Part shown: piece after piece, positions 17,082 through 24,353 of the stretch
Numbering within the stretch: position 1 is the first letter of the stretch
Layout of the letters: each line of letters begins with the position of its first letter
Notes under the pieces: model-generated
Database searches by the model: none
What the model was told of the DNA's origin: nothing
What the model saw: the letters and a program-made list of their open reading frames with translations, nothing else
Assembly (NCBI RefSeq): GCF_011420305.2
Contig: NZ_CP061769.1
Span: forward strand, 2,963,001 to 3,027,000
DNA length: 64,000 nt
Direction of reading: 5' to 3'
Source: Nocardioides ochotonae
Lineage (GTDB): Bacteria; Actinomycetota; Actinomycetes; Propionibacteriales; Nocardioidaceae
Program-made: the position numbers and the translations under genes

Positions 17082-17134
17082 GATGGTCGCTCGGAGGAGC
17101 CTTGGGATGTCCTGGGCCCCTCCGAGCGACCATC
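17082..17134. terminator. Perfect 16-bp inverted repeat, bidirectional terminator
   Basis: GATGGTCGCTCGGAGG (17082-17097) is exactly complementary to 17119-17134, with a 21-base loop whose ends pair a little further. It lies between the convergent GntR and amidohydrolase genes, the expected place for a shared terminator. There is no T-run. Confidence 0.7.
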
Positions 17135-17148
17135 CGCGCGTCGCGGCC

Positions 17149-17946
17149 TCAGGACGGCAGACGGTCCCCCAGCACGCTCGCCAGCGTGCCGCCGAGCACC
17201 ATCTTGGTCTCGTCATCAGTGAGTCCGAGGGCCTCGACGGCACGGATCTCCTCGGCGGGGCTGGTCATCGGCCAGTCGGACCCGAAGACGATCCGGTCGG
17301 CGCCGTGCTTGCGGATCAGGTCGCGGACCCTCTCGGGGCGCAGCGTCGCCAGTGACGGCGGCCACGAGGTCTCCAGCACCACGTCGGTGCCGGCGAGCAT
17401 CTCCTCGGCGTCGTCGAGGATCTTGTAGCCGCCGAAGTGGCAGGCCATCAGCCGCAGGTCGGGGAACTGCCGGGTGACGTCGCGGATCATCTTCGGGTTG
17501 GAGAGGCTGTTGGTGAACGGGTCGCCGCCCTCGCCCACGTGCGTGATCACCGCGTAGTCGCTGCCGAACGCCTCGAAGATCTCCCACAGGCGCGGGTCGT
17601 CGAGTGCGTACTTCTGGAACAGAGGGTGGATCTTGACCGCGCGGACGCCGTGGCGCTGAAGGCTTGCCAGGTTCTCCTCGACCGAGAGCCCGACGTGGAC
17701 CGTGCCGAACGGCACGTGGGTCTCGTCCGCCAGACCGGCGACGAAGCGGTTGACCGAATCGACGTGCCGGGCCTCGTTGGCGATGGCCAGGCAGCAGCTG
17801 ACCTGGACGCCGCTCGCGGCCATGTCCTGGGTCAGGCCGTCGACCGTGCCGTCGCCGCGGGCCTCGAGCCCCTCGACGCGGTTGCCGCCGAGAGCGATCT
17901 GGGCGATCTTGTCGGGCCAGACGTGGGTGTGGGCGTCGATGATCAC
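17149..17946 (-). CDS. Amidohydrolase-2 family metal-dependent hydrolase
   Basis: This is a TIM-barrel hydrolase of 265 residues. The N-terminal metal motif DAHTHVWPDKI starts at residue 4. Later metal or acid residues are in RAVKIHPLF (His), AVITHVGEGGDPF (His), LMACHFGG and IVFGSDWPMTSPAEEI (Asp), the standard order of the amidohydrolase-2 group. This group includes decarboxylases of the ACMS/gamma-resorcylate type and C-C or ester hydrolases. It is the last gene of the operon with an SDR and two acyl-CoA dehydrogenases, which suggests a ring-opening or decarboxylation step. That is inference. Confidence 0.87.
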   Translation of the reverse strand: MIIDAHTHVWPDKIAQIALGGNRVEGLEARGDGTVDGLTQDMAASGVQVSCCLAIANEARHVDSVNRFVAGLADETHVPFGTVHVGLSVEENLASLQRHGVRAVKIHPLFQKYALDDPRLWEIFEAFGSDYAVITHVGEGGDPFTNSLSNPKMIRDVTRQFPDLRLMACHFGGYKILDDAEEMLAGTDVVLETSWPPSLATLRPERVRDLIRKHGADRIVFGSDWPMTSPAEEIRAVEALGLTDDETKMVLGGTLASVLGDRLPS

Positions 17947-17977
17947 GGGCGCGTCCTCTCAGGACAAGGTGGGCGGG

Positions 17978-18727
17978 TCAGAGCTTGCCGGACTCGCCGC
18001 CGTCGACGACGAAGACCGCTCCGGTGGTGAACGAGGACAGCGGGGAGACGAGCAGGCAGGTCAACGGCACGATCTCCGAGGGGTCGGCCATCCGGCCGGC
18101 CGGGATCTTGGCGATCCGCTTGGCGTGGAGCTCGGGTGACTCGGTCACCGCCTTCTGCGCCTCGGTGACGAAGGCTCCGGGCGCGATGCAGTTGACCTGC
18201 ACGTTCTTCGCGGCCCACTCGGCCGCGAGCGCCTCGGTGAACCGGACGACCGCCCCCTTGGAGGTCGAGTAGGGCACCAGGAACGGCTTGCCGCGTACGC
18301 CGGTGGTGGAGGCGATGTTGACGATGCGGCCCGCGCCCTGCTCGATCATGTGGACGCCGGCCGCCTGGGCCAGCAGCATCGGCGCGATGACGTTGACCGC
18401 CATCGCGTCCTTCCAGATCGCCGGGTCCTGCGTGGCGAACTTGCCCGCGGGGGCGATACCGGCGTTGTTGACCAGGCCGTCGATCCGGCCGTGTCGGGCG
18501 ATGACCTCGGGGACGAGCGCCTGCACGGACTCCTCGTCGCGCATGTCGACGGTGACGGCCGAGATCCGTCCCCCGCCCTGTGCGGCGACCGCAGCGAGGC
18601 TGTCCTTGGAGCGGGCGGCCGCAACGACGGTGGCACCCTCCTTCGCCAGCGCCAGCGCCATCGCCGCGCCGAGGCCGCGGCTGGCGCCGGTGACCAGGAC
18701 GACGCAGCCCTCGAGCTGGAGATCCAT
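17978..18727 (-). CDS. SDR-family NAD(P)-dependent oxidoreductase
   Basis: This classical short-chain dehydrogenase of 249 residues has the cofactor motif TGASRGLGAAMALALA near residues 13-28, NNAGIAP near 90, the serine in NIASTTG, and the catalytic YSTSKGA pair. It closes with VFVVDGGESGKL. It probably oxidises a hydroxyacyl-CoA or alcohol with NAD(P). Its ATG shares one base with the acyl-CoA dehydrogenase stop upstream (TGATG), so the two are translationally coupled, and the amidohydrolase follows 31 bases later. Confidence 0.92.
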   Translation of the reverse strand: MDLQLEGCVVLVTGASRGLGAAMALALAKEGATVVAAARSKDSLAAVAAQGGGRISAVTVDMRDEESVQALVPEVIARHGRIDGLVNNAGIAPAGKFATQDPAIWKDAMAVNVIAPMLLAQAAGVHMIEQGAGRIVNIASTTGVRGKPFLVPYSTSKGAVVRFTEALAAEWAAKNVQVNCIAPGAFVTEAQKAVTESPELHAKRIAKIPAGRMADPSEIVPLTCLLVSPLSSFTTGAVFVVDGGESGKL

Positions 18728-19869
18728 CAGCGGACGCCCTTGGCGAGACGGCGGGCCAGGGAGTCGAGCAGCACCTCGGTGGCGCCCTCGTAGACCCGCA
18801 ACGGGCGGGCGTTGCGGTAGAGCCGCTCGATCTTCGACCCGCGGACCAAGCCAAACCGGCCCATCGTCTGCACCGACCGGTCGACCACCTGCGCAGCGGC
18901 CTCGGTGGCGTGCACCTTGGCCATCGAGGAGTAGTCGAGGTGGCCGAGCGGGTCGCTCTTGGCCAGCGCGGCCGCGCGGTAGACGAACGCGCGGGCGGCC
19001 TCCACATCGGTCCACGACTGGGCCAGCTTCTGCGAGACCGCGCCGAGCTCGATCAGCGGAGCGCCGAACTGCTCGCGGGTCAGGGCGTGCCCCTTGGCCT
19101 CGTCGAGCGCCGCCTGGGCCAGGCCGACCGCGGAGCCCGCAACGGTGACCCGGAAGACGGCCAGGGTCTGCAGCATCAGCGAGAACGCCTTGCCGGGCAC
19201 ACCGAGCCGGTTGCCCGCGGGCACCCGGACGTCGGTGAAGGTGAGCTCGCCCAGGATGTGCGGCGCGATCAGGTCGTCGCCGCGCTCGATGCTCAGCCCC
19301 GGCGTCCCTGCCGGGACCAGCACCATCGACCACCCCTCGCCCTCGCGGACCATGGTGCAGTAGAAGTCGGCCGCGCCACCGTTGGTGATGAACGACTTGC
19401 GCCCGTTCACCACCAGCTCGTCGCCGTCGGCCACCATCGTGGTGGTGATCGCCCGCAGGTCCGAGCCCACGTCGGGCTCGGTCAGTGCCAGCCCGGCGAT
19501 CGCGTCCAGGGTCGCGACCTTCGGCAGCCACTCCTGCTTCAGCTCCTCCGAGCCCCCCACCGACAGCGAGTAGCTGCCGACGCCCTGCATCCCGAACATG
19601 GAGTCGAGGTGCCCCGAGGAGTACATGAGCTGCTCGCGGACCACCGCGATGGTGAGCGGGTCCAGCACCTCGTCATGGCCGCCGTACGCCGCCTGGACGA
19701 CATAGCGAGCGAGCCCGCTGTCGCGCAGGACGTCGAGGCAGCCCTGGTGGACGTCGACCGCCTCGTCCGCCTCGGCCGCGAAGGGCTCCACCTTCGCGGC
19801 CACCTCCCGGGCGATCTCCTGGACCTTCCGGTGCTGTGGTCCGAGGTCGAACAACTGGCCGTCTTCCAC
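18727..19869 (-). CDS. Acyl-CoA dehydrogenase (with the canonical Glu)
   Basis: This 380-residue FAD enzyme introduces an alpha-beta double bond into an acyl-CoA. ALTEPDVGSDLRAITTTMVADGDELVVNGRKSFITNGG is the FAD/substrate-binding middle strand region. The C-terminal RVYEGATEVLLDSLARRLAKG carries the catalytic glutamate at the usual YEG position. The neighbouring dehydrogenase at 19915 lacks that Glu, so the two may have different chain specificities or form a mixed oligomer. It lies within the minus-strand operon, 45 bases after the upstream dehydrogenase. Confidence 0.92.
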   Translation of the reverse strand: MEDGQLFDLGPQHRKVQEIAREVAAKVEPFAAEADEAVDVHQGCLDVLRDSGLARYVVQAAYGGHDEVLDPLTIAVVREQLMYSSGHLDSMFGMQGVGSYSLSVGGSEELKQEWLPKVATLDAIAGLALTEPDVGSDLRAITTTMVADGDELVVNGRKSFITNGGAADFYCTMVREGEGWSMVLVPAGTPGLSIERGDDLIAPHILGELTFTDVRVPAGNRLGVPGKAFSLMLQTLAVFRVTVAGSAVGLAQAALDEAKGHALTREQFGAPLIELGAVSQKLAQSWTDVEAARAFVYRAAALAKSDPLGHLDYSSMAKVHATEAAAQVVDRSVQTMGRFGLVRGSKIERLYRNARPLRVYEGATEVLLDSLARRLAKGVR

Positions 19870-19914
19870 GATGAGTCCCTTCTCGAAATCTCTGGTGATG
19901 ATCCGGCGGCCAGG

Positions 19915-21066
19915 TCAGCGGCGCTGGTCGAACTTGCGGCCGAGCACCTCGGAGACGATGCGTATCCGCTGCATCGTCGGGGTGCCACCGGCGATCGCCC
20001 ACCCGTGGGAGTCTCGGTGCAGCCGCTCGAGACCGTACTCCTCGGTGTAGCCGTTCCCGCCGTGGATCTGCATGGCCAGGTCGGTGACCTTCTTGGCCAT
20101 CTCGTTGGCGGTGCACTTGGCGAGCGAGACCTGGAGCGGGTCCGGGATGCCCGTGGCCGTGGCGGAGGCGGCGGCGCGGTCACGGAGCAGCCGGGCCGCC
20201 TCGACCTGGAGCACCATGTCGGCGAGCATGATCTGGATCGACTGGAACTCGACCAGCGGCTTGCCGAACTGCTCGCGCTCCTCGACGTACTTCAGGGTCT
20301 TGTCCAAGGCGGCCTGGCCGATGGCCAGGCTCATCGTGGTGTTGCCCATCCGCTCGATCGAGAAGATGCCGAAGAGCTTGCCGAAGGACCCGGCGGGGAC
20401 GACCACGTCCTCGAGCGGAACCTCGACGTTGTCGAAGTAGAGGTCTGCCGACGGGATGCCGCGGAAGCCCATGAGCCGTTCGCTGGCGCCGAAGGAGAAC
20501 CCGGGCGTGCCCTTCTCCACGACGACCGCGCCGATGCCCTTCGCACCGGGCGCGTCGGAGAGACGGCAGTAGAGGAGGTACTGGTCGGCCTCACCCCCGT
20601 TGGAGATCCACCGCTTGGAACCGTTGATTACCAGCTTGCCGCCGATCTCCTTGGCGGTGGTCCGCATGTCGGTCGCAGCGGAACCGGCATCCGGCTCCGA
20701 GATGCCGACCGCCATGGTCTTCTCGCCGCTGACGATGGCGGGGAGCCAGCGCTCACGCTGCTCCTCGGTGCCGAGGTGGGTGATCACCTGAGCCGGACCG
20801 GTGTTGGCCTCGAAAACCTGGAAGGCGGCCGGCCGACAGACCTTGCCCAGCTCCTCGATGACCACCAGCGCCTCCTCGAGGGGCGCGCCGGAGCCGCCGT
20901 ACTTCTCCGGGTGCGCGATGCCGAGGAATCCGAGGTCGCCGAGTCGGCGCCTCTCCTCCTTGGGCAGAGGGGTGCGGTCGACGTCGAGCGACTCCGCCAT
21001 GGGCTCGTAGACCTCTCGCGCCACCTGTGCCGCGAGCTGCCGGATCTCCGCGTACGTGTCCGTCAC
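19915..21066 (-). CDS. Acyl-CoA dehydrogenase (YEG glutamate replaced)
   Basis: This 383-residue acyl-CoA dehydrogenase is first in its operon. Family blocks are GISEPDAGSAATDMRTTAKEIGGKLVINGSKRWISNGGEA and IHGGNGYTEEYGLERLHRD. Where most members have IYEGT it reads IAGGTPTMQRIRI, so the catalytic Glu is Gly. Isovaleryl- and long-chain-type enzymes take their base from another helix; the EEREQFGKPL segment is a candidate. A ribosome binding site (AAGGAGG) precedes the ATG. The promoter region is shared with the divergent thiolase gene. Confidence 0.9.
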   Translation of the reverse strand: MTDTYAEIRQLAAQVAREVYEPMAESLDVDRTPLPKEERRRLGDLGFLGIAHPEKYGGSGAPLEEALVVIEELGKVCRPAAFQVFEANTGPAQVITHLGTEEQRERWLPAIVSGEKTMAVGISEPDAGSAATDMRTTAKEIGGKLVINGSKRWISNGGEADQYLLYCRLSDAPGAKGIGAVVVEKGTPGFSFGASERLMGFRGIPSADLYFDNVEVPLEDVVVPAGSFGKLFGIFSIERMGNTTMSLAIGQAALDKTLKYVEEREQFGKPLVEFQSIQIMLADMVLQVEAARLLRDRAAASATATGIPDPLQVSLAKCTANEMAKKVTDLAMQIHGGNGYTEEYGLERLHRDSHGWAIAGGTPTMQRIRIVSEVLGRKFDQRR

Positions 21067-21086
21067 GGAATCACCTCCTTGGTTGT

Positions 21087-21097
21087 AATCATTATCC
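21087..21097. promoter_or_regulatory. AT-rich motif before the acyl-CoA dehydrogenase operon
   Basis: AATCATTATCC lies 20 bases upstream of the minus-strand start at 21066. Together with the motif at 21183-21193 it marks the divergent promoter region. It could be a -10 element or part of an operator. Confidence 0.4.
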
Positions 21098-21182
21098 TAG
21101 ATTCATCCGAGAATCGGTGTCAAGGAATTGATGCGGGGACTCGAAGTCCCCGCCGCCGCCCCACCGTGGACATACGGATGAC

Positions 21183-21193
21183 AATCATGATAA
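21183..21193. promoter_or_regulatory. AT-rich palindromic motif before the thiolase operon
   Basis: AATCATGATAA contains the perfect palindrome ATCATGAT and ends 9 bases before the thiolase ATG. No Shine-Dalgarno sequence is seen between it and the ATG. A leaderless transcript using this as -10 is possible; so is repression by a bound regulator. Confidence 0.4.
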
Positions 21194-21202
21194 GCAATCG
21201 CC

Positions 21203-22408
21203 ATGGCTAAGACGCAAGAGAACAGTCCACGCGACGTGGTGATCGTCGACGCGGTACGGACTCCCGTGGGGCGCGGGAAGGCCGGCGGCGCGCTGTCCGA
21301 CGTGCACCCCGTGGACCTGCTCGCGCAGACGCTCCAGGCCCTCCTGGCCCGCTCCCCCGAGGTCGACCCCGGCACCGTGGACGACGTGATCATCGGCTGC
21401 GTCTCCCAGGTCGGCGAGCAATCGGCGACGCCGGGCCGGATGGCCTGGCTGGCCGCCGGACTGCCCGCACACGTGCCGGCGACGACCATCGATCGCAAGT
21501 GCGGTTCGAGCCAGCAGTCCGTCCACTTCGCCGCGCAGGGCATCCTCTCGGGCGAGGCCGACATCGTCATCGCCGGCGGCATCGAGTCGATGAGCCGGGT
21601 GGTCATGGGATCGGCCCGGATGGACGCCGACCCGTACGGCGACGGCATCCTCGCCGCCTACGCCCCCGGCCTGGTCTCGCAGGGCGTCGCGTCCGAGCTG
21701 GTGACCGCCGAGTGGGGGTTCACCCGCGAGCAGCTCGACGAGTACGCCGCCCTCTCCCACGAGCGCGCGGCGGCCGCGCAGGACGCGGGCGCATTCGACC
21801 GCGAGATTGTGCCCATCACCACCCCCCACGGCATCGTCAAGGCCGACGAGACCATCCGCCGCGGCACCACCCCGGAGAAGCTGGGCGGGCTCAAGGCGGT
21901 CTTCGAGACCCCCGAGCTCGCCGAGCGCTTCCCGCAGGTGACGTGGGCGACCACGGCCGGCAACTCCTCCCAGATCACCGACGGCGCCAGTGCGCTGCTG
22001 CTGATGTCACGTGAGAAGGCGGACGAGCTCGGCCTCCGTCCCCGCGCCCGGGTGCACTCCATGTCGGTCGTCGGCAGCGACCCGCTGCTGATGCTGACCG
22101 GACCGATCCCCGCGACCCACAAGATCCTCGCCCGGTCGGGACTCACCCTGGACGAGATCGACCACGTCGAGGTCAACGAGGCGTTCGCCCCGGTGCCCCT
22201 CGCCTGGCTGGAGGACTTCGACGCGGACCCTGCCAAGCTCAACCCCCGCGGCGGCGCTATCGCTCTGGGCCACCCGCTGGGCGCCTCCGGCGCCCGCCTG
22301 ATGACCACCATGCTGCACGCCCTCGAGGACAACGGGCAACGCTACGGCCTTCAGCTGATGTGCGAGGCCGGCGGCATGGCGAACGCGACCATCATCGAAC
22401 GTCTCTGA
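21203..22408 (+). CDS. Thiolase family acetyl-CoA acyltransferase
   Basis: This 401-residue thiolase catalyses the last, CoA-dependent cleavage of beta-oxidation (or the reverse condensation). The nucleophile is Cys100 in TIDRKCGSSQQSVHFA. The C-terminal motifs VNEAFAPVPLAW, GGAIALGHPLGASGARL and MCEAGGMANATIIE supply the catalytic His and second Cys. It opens a plus-strand operon with an SDR and a crotonase, a nearly complete beta-oxidation set next to the divergent acyl-CoA dehydrogenases. The ATG has an unusually poor ribosome binding site. Confidence 0.95.
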   Translation: MAKTQENSPRDVVIVDAVRTPVGRGKAGGALSDVHPVDLLAQTLQALLARSPEVDPGTVDDVIIGCVSQVGEQSATPGRMAWLAAGLPAHVPATTIDRKCGSSQQSVHFAAQGILSGEADIVIAGGIESMSRVVMGSARMDADPYGDGILAAYAPGLVSQGVASELVTAEWGFTREQLDEYAALSHERAAAAQDAGAFDREIVPITTPHGIVKADETIRRGTTPEKLGGLKAVFETPELAERFPQVTWATTAGNSSQITDGASALLLMSREKADELGLRPRARVHSMSVVGSDPLLMLTGPIPATHKILARSGLTLDEIDHVEVNEAFAPVPLAWLEDFDADPAKLNPRGGAIALGHPLGASGARLMTTMLHALEDNGQRYGLQLMCEAGGMANATIIERL

Positions 22409-22460
22409 CCCGCCTCGCCCGGCCGCACCGCGGCACTCACTCCCCAGCAAGGAGCACGAC

Positions 22461-23219
22461 ATGGACCTGACCTCAGCCTCGGCGCTGGTGACCGGAGGCG
22501 CCTCCGGTCTCGGGGCCGCCACCTCCCGACGGCTCGCCCGGGCCGGCGCGCACGTGGTGGTCCTGGACCTCAACGAGGAACTGGGCAAGGAGTTCGCCGC
22601 GGAGATCGGGGGCACCTTCGCCCACGGCGACGTGACCGATCCCGCCGCCGTCGACGCCGCCCTCGACACCGCCGAGCAGCAGGGCCCGCTGCGGGCCCTG
22701 GTGCACTGCGCCGGCAAGGGCGGCACGGTCCGCCTGGTCAACCGTGACGGCACCCCCGGCGACCTGGACCTCTACCAGCAGCTGATCAACATCAACCTGG
22801 TCGGCACGTTCAACGTCCTGCGCCTGGCCGCCACCCGGATGGCCAGGAACGAGGTGCTCGACGGAGAGCGAGGCGTCTGCGTGCTCACCGCCTCGGTCGC
22901 CGCATGGGAGGGTCAGATCGGCCAGATCCCCTACGCCTCCGCCAAGGCCGGCGTGGTCGGGATGACCCTGGTCGCCGCCCGCGACCTGGCCACCAAGAGC
23001 ATCCGGGTCAACACCATCGCCCCGGGCGTCTTCGACACCCCGATCCTGGCCCGCTTCTCCCAGGAGGTCCGCGACGGCCTCGGCGCCCAGGTGCCGAACC
23101 CCGCCCGCCTGGGCGCGCCGGACGAGTTCGCGATGCTCGCCCAGCAGATCGTGGAGAACCCGTACCTCAACGGCGAGACCATCCGTCTCGACGGCGCGAT
23201 CAGGATGTCGCCCCGATGA
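22461..23219 (+). CDS. SDR dehydrogenase, type II 3-hydroxyacyl-CoA dehydrogenase-like
   Basis: This 252-residue SDR has TGGASGLGAATSRRLARAG at the cofactor site, DLNEE after beta-2 (an acidic residue favouring NAD), HCAGKGGT, the serine in LTASVAAWEGQ, and catalytic YASAKAG. The long insert DGTPGDLDLYQQLININLVGTFNVLRLAA and the closing GETIRLDGAIRMSPR resemble 17-beta-HSD10-type 3-hydroxyacyl-CoA dehydrogenases. This fits its place between thiolase and crotonase. It has a GGAGC ribosome binding site. The stop overlaps the crotonase ATG by ATGA. Confidence 0.92.
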   Translation: MDLTSASALVTGGASGLGAATSRRLARAGAHVVVLDLNEELGKEFAAEIGGTFAHGDVTDPAAVDAALDTAEQQGPLRALVHCAGKGGTVRLVNRDGTPGDLDLYQQLININLVGTFNVLRLAATRMARNEVLDGERGVCVLTASVAAWEGQIGQIPYASAKAGVVGMTLVAARDLATKSIRVNTIAPGVFDTPILARFSQEVRDGLGAQVPNPARLGAPDEFAMLAQQIVENPYLNGETIRLDGAIRMSPR

Positions 23220-23998
23220 GCGCGGAGACGGCGGGTGGCCCGGAGCTGAAGGTCACCGAGCGCGGTCGCGTGCTGGTGATGACCATGGACCGGCCCCAGG
23301 CCCGCAACGCGATGTCGTTGCAGATGGCGCAGGAGATCGCGGACGCGCTGGACCTGCTCGACAGCCGCCCCGACCTGAGCGTCGGCGTCATCACGGGCGC
23401 CAACCAGACGTTCTGCGCGGGAATGGACCTCAAGGGATTCGCCCGGGGCGAGCGTCCGGTGGTCGAGGGTCGCGGCTTCGCAGGCCTGGTGCAGAAGCCC
23501 CCGACCAAGCCGCTGATCGCTGCGGTCGAGGGCTACGCCCTGGCCGGAGGGTTCGAGATCGTCCTCTCCTGCGACCTCGTCGTGGCGTCGACCGCGGCCA
23601 GGTTCGGTCTGCCCGAGGTGAAGCGCGGCCTGACCGCCGCCGCCGGCGGTCTGCTGCGTCTGCAGCGGCGGATTCCCTACCACCTGGCGATGGAGCTGGT
23701 CCTGACCGGCGCCATGTGGCCGGCTACGGCCGCAGCCGAGGTGCACCTGGTCAACCGACTCGCCGAGCCGGGCACCGCCCTGGACGTGGCACTCGCGCTC
23801 GCCGACGAGGTCGCGGCGAACGCTCCGCTGGCCCTGTCCGCCTCCAAGCAGGTGCTGGTCCGCTCCCAGGACTGGGAGCTGGACGAGATGTTCGACCGGC
23901 AGCACGAGTACGTCGACCCGATCCGCCACTCTGCCGACGCCAAGGAAGGCGCGGCGGCCTTCGTGGAGAAGCGCGAGCCGCGGTGGACCGGCGCCTGA
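23216..23998 (+). CDS. Enoyl-CoA hydratase/isomerase (crotonase)
   Basis: This 260-residue crotonase hydrates or isomerises an enoyl-CoA. The oxyanion-hole motifs are ITGANQTFCAGMDLKGF and AAVEGYALAGGFEIVLSCDLVVAS. The usual first glutamate position falls in FGLPEVKRGLTAAAGGLLRL. The downstream block MELVLTGAMWPATAAAEVHLVNRLAEPG is strikingly like the crotonase part of the fusion protein at 8238, so the two are close paralogues. Translation is coupled to the SDR by a 4-base overlap. It converges with the EthD-like gene across 16 bases. Confidence 0.93.
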   Translation: MSAETAGGPELKVTERGRVLVMTMDRPQARNAMSLQMAQEIADALDLLDSRPDLSVGVITGANQTFCAGMDLKGFARGERPVVEGRGFAGLVQKPPTKPLIAAVEGYALAGGFEIVLSCDLVVASTAARFGLPEVKRGLTAAAGGLLRLQRRIPYHLAMELVLTGAMWPATAAAEVHLVNRLAEPGTALDVALALADEVAANAPLALSASKQVLVRSQDWELDEMFDRQHEYVDPIRHSADAKEGAAAFVEKREPRWTGA

Positions 23999-24014
23999 CG
24001 CCGGCCCTGCGGCC

Positions 24015-24314
24015 TCAGGCGTCGGCGTAGGTGTGCATCGTGAATCCGCTGTGCGGCAGCTCGGCCATGTCGGCGCTCGCCGCCTGCCCCTCGGGCGACC
24101 CCATGGCCGCCAGGAGCGCATCCTTGTCGTCGAAGGAGAGCTGGGCGACGAGGTAGGTGTCGGACGCGCTGCCGTCGAGGGGGTCCACGACCCCCCAGGT
24201 GTAGCTGCGCAGCCCGGGCATCTGCTGCGCCTTCACGGCGTGCGAGGTGCGGTAGTGCTCCAGGAACGCGTCGCGGTCCGAGGGCTGCTGGTAGGTGACG
24301 AGCATGTGGAACAC
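24015..24314 (-). CDS. EthD-like small protein (dimeric alpha/beta barrel)
   Basis: This 99-residue ferredoxin-like protein has MFHMLVTYQQPSDRDAFLEHYRTSHAVKAQQMPGLRSYTWG at the N terminus, the EthD signature (a DxxxFxxHYxxxHxPL-like pattern), followed by VAQLSFDDKDALLAAMGSPEGQAA. EthD-type proteins accompany ether- and ring-degrading oxygenases, and some act as isomerases or decarboxylases. It lies 39 bases after the monooxygenase start-to-stop unit on the same strand, so co-transcription with the Baeyer-Villiger-type enzyme is likely. Confidence 0.82.
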   Translation of the reverse strand: MFHMLVTYQQPSDRDAFLEHYRTSHAVKAQQMPGLRSYTWGVVDPLDGSASDTYLVAQLSFDDKDALLAAMGSPEGQAASADMAELPHSGFTMHTYADA

Positions 24315-24353
24315 GGTGATCCTCCCGATGGGTCGGAGACTGGGTGAGGCGAG

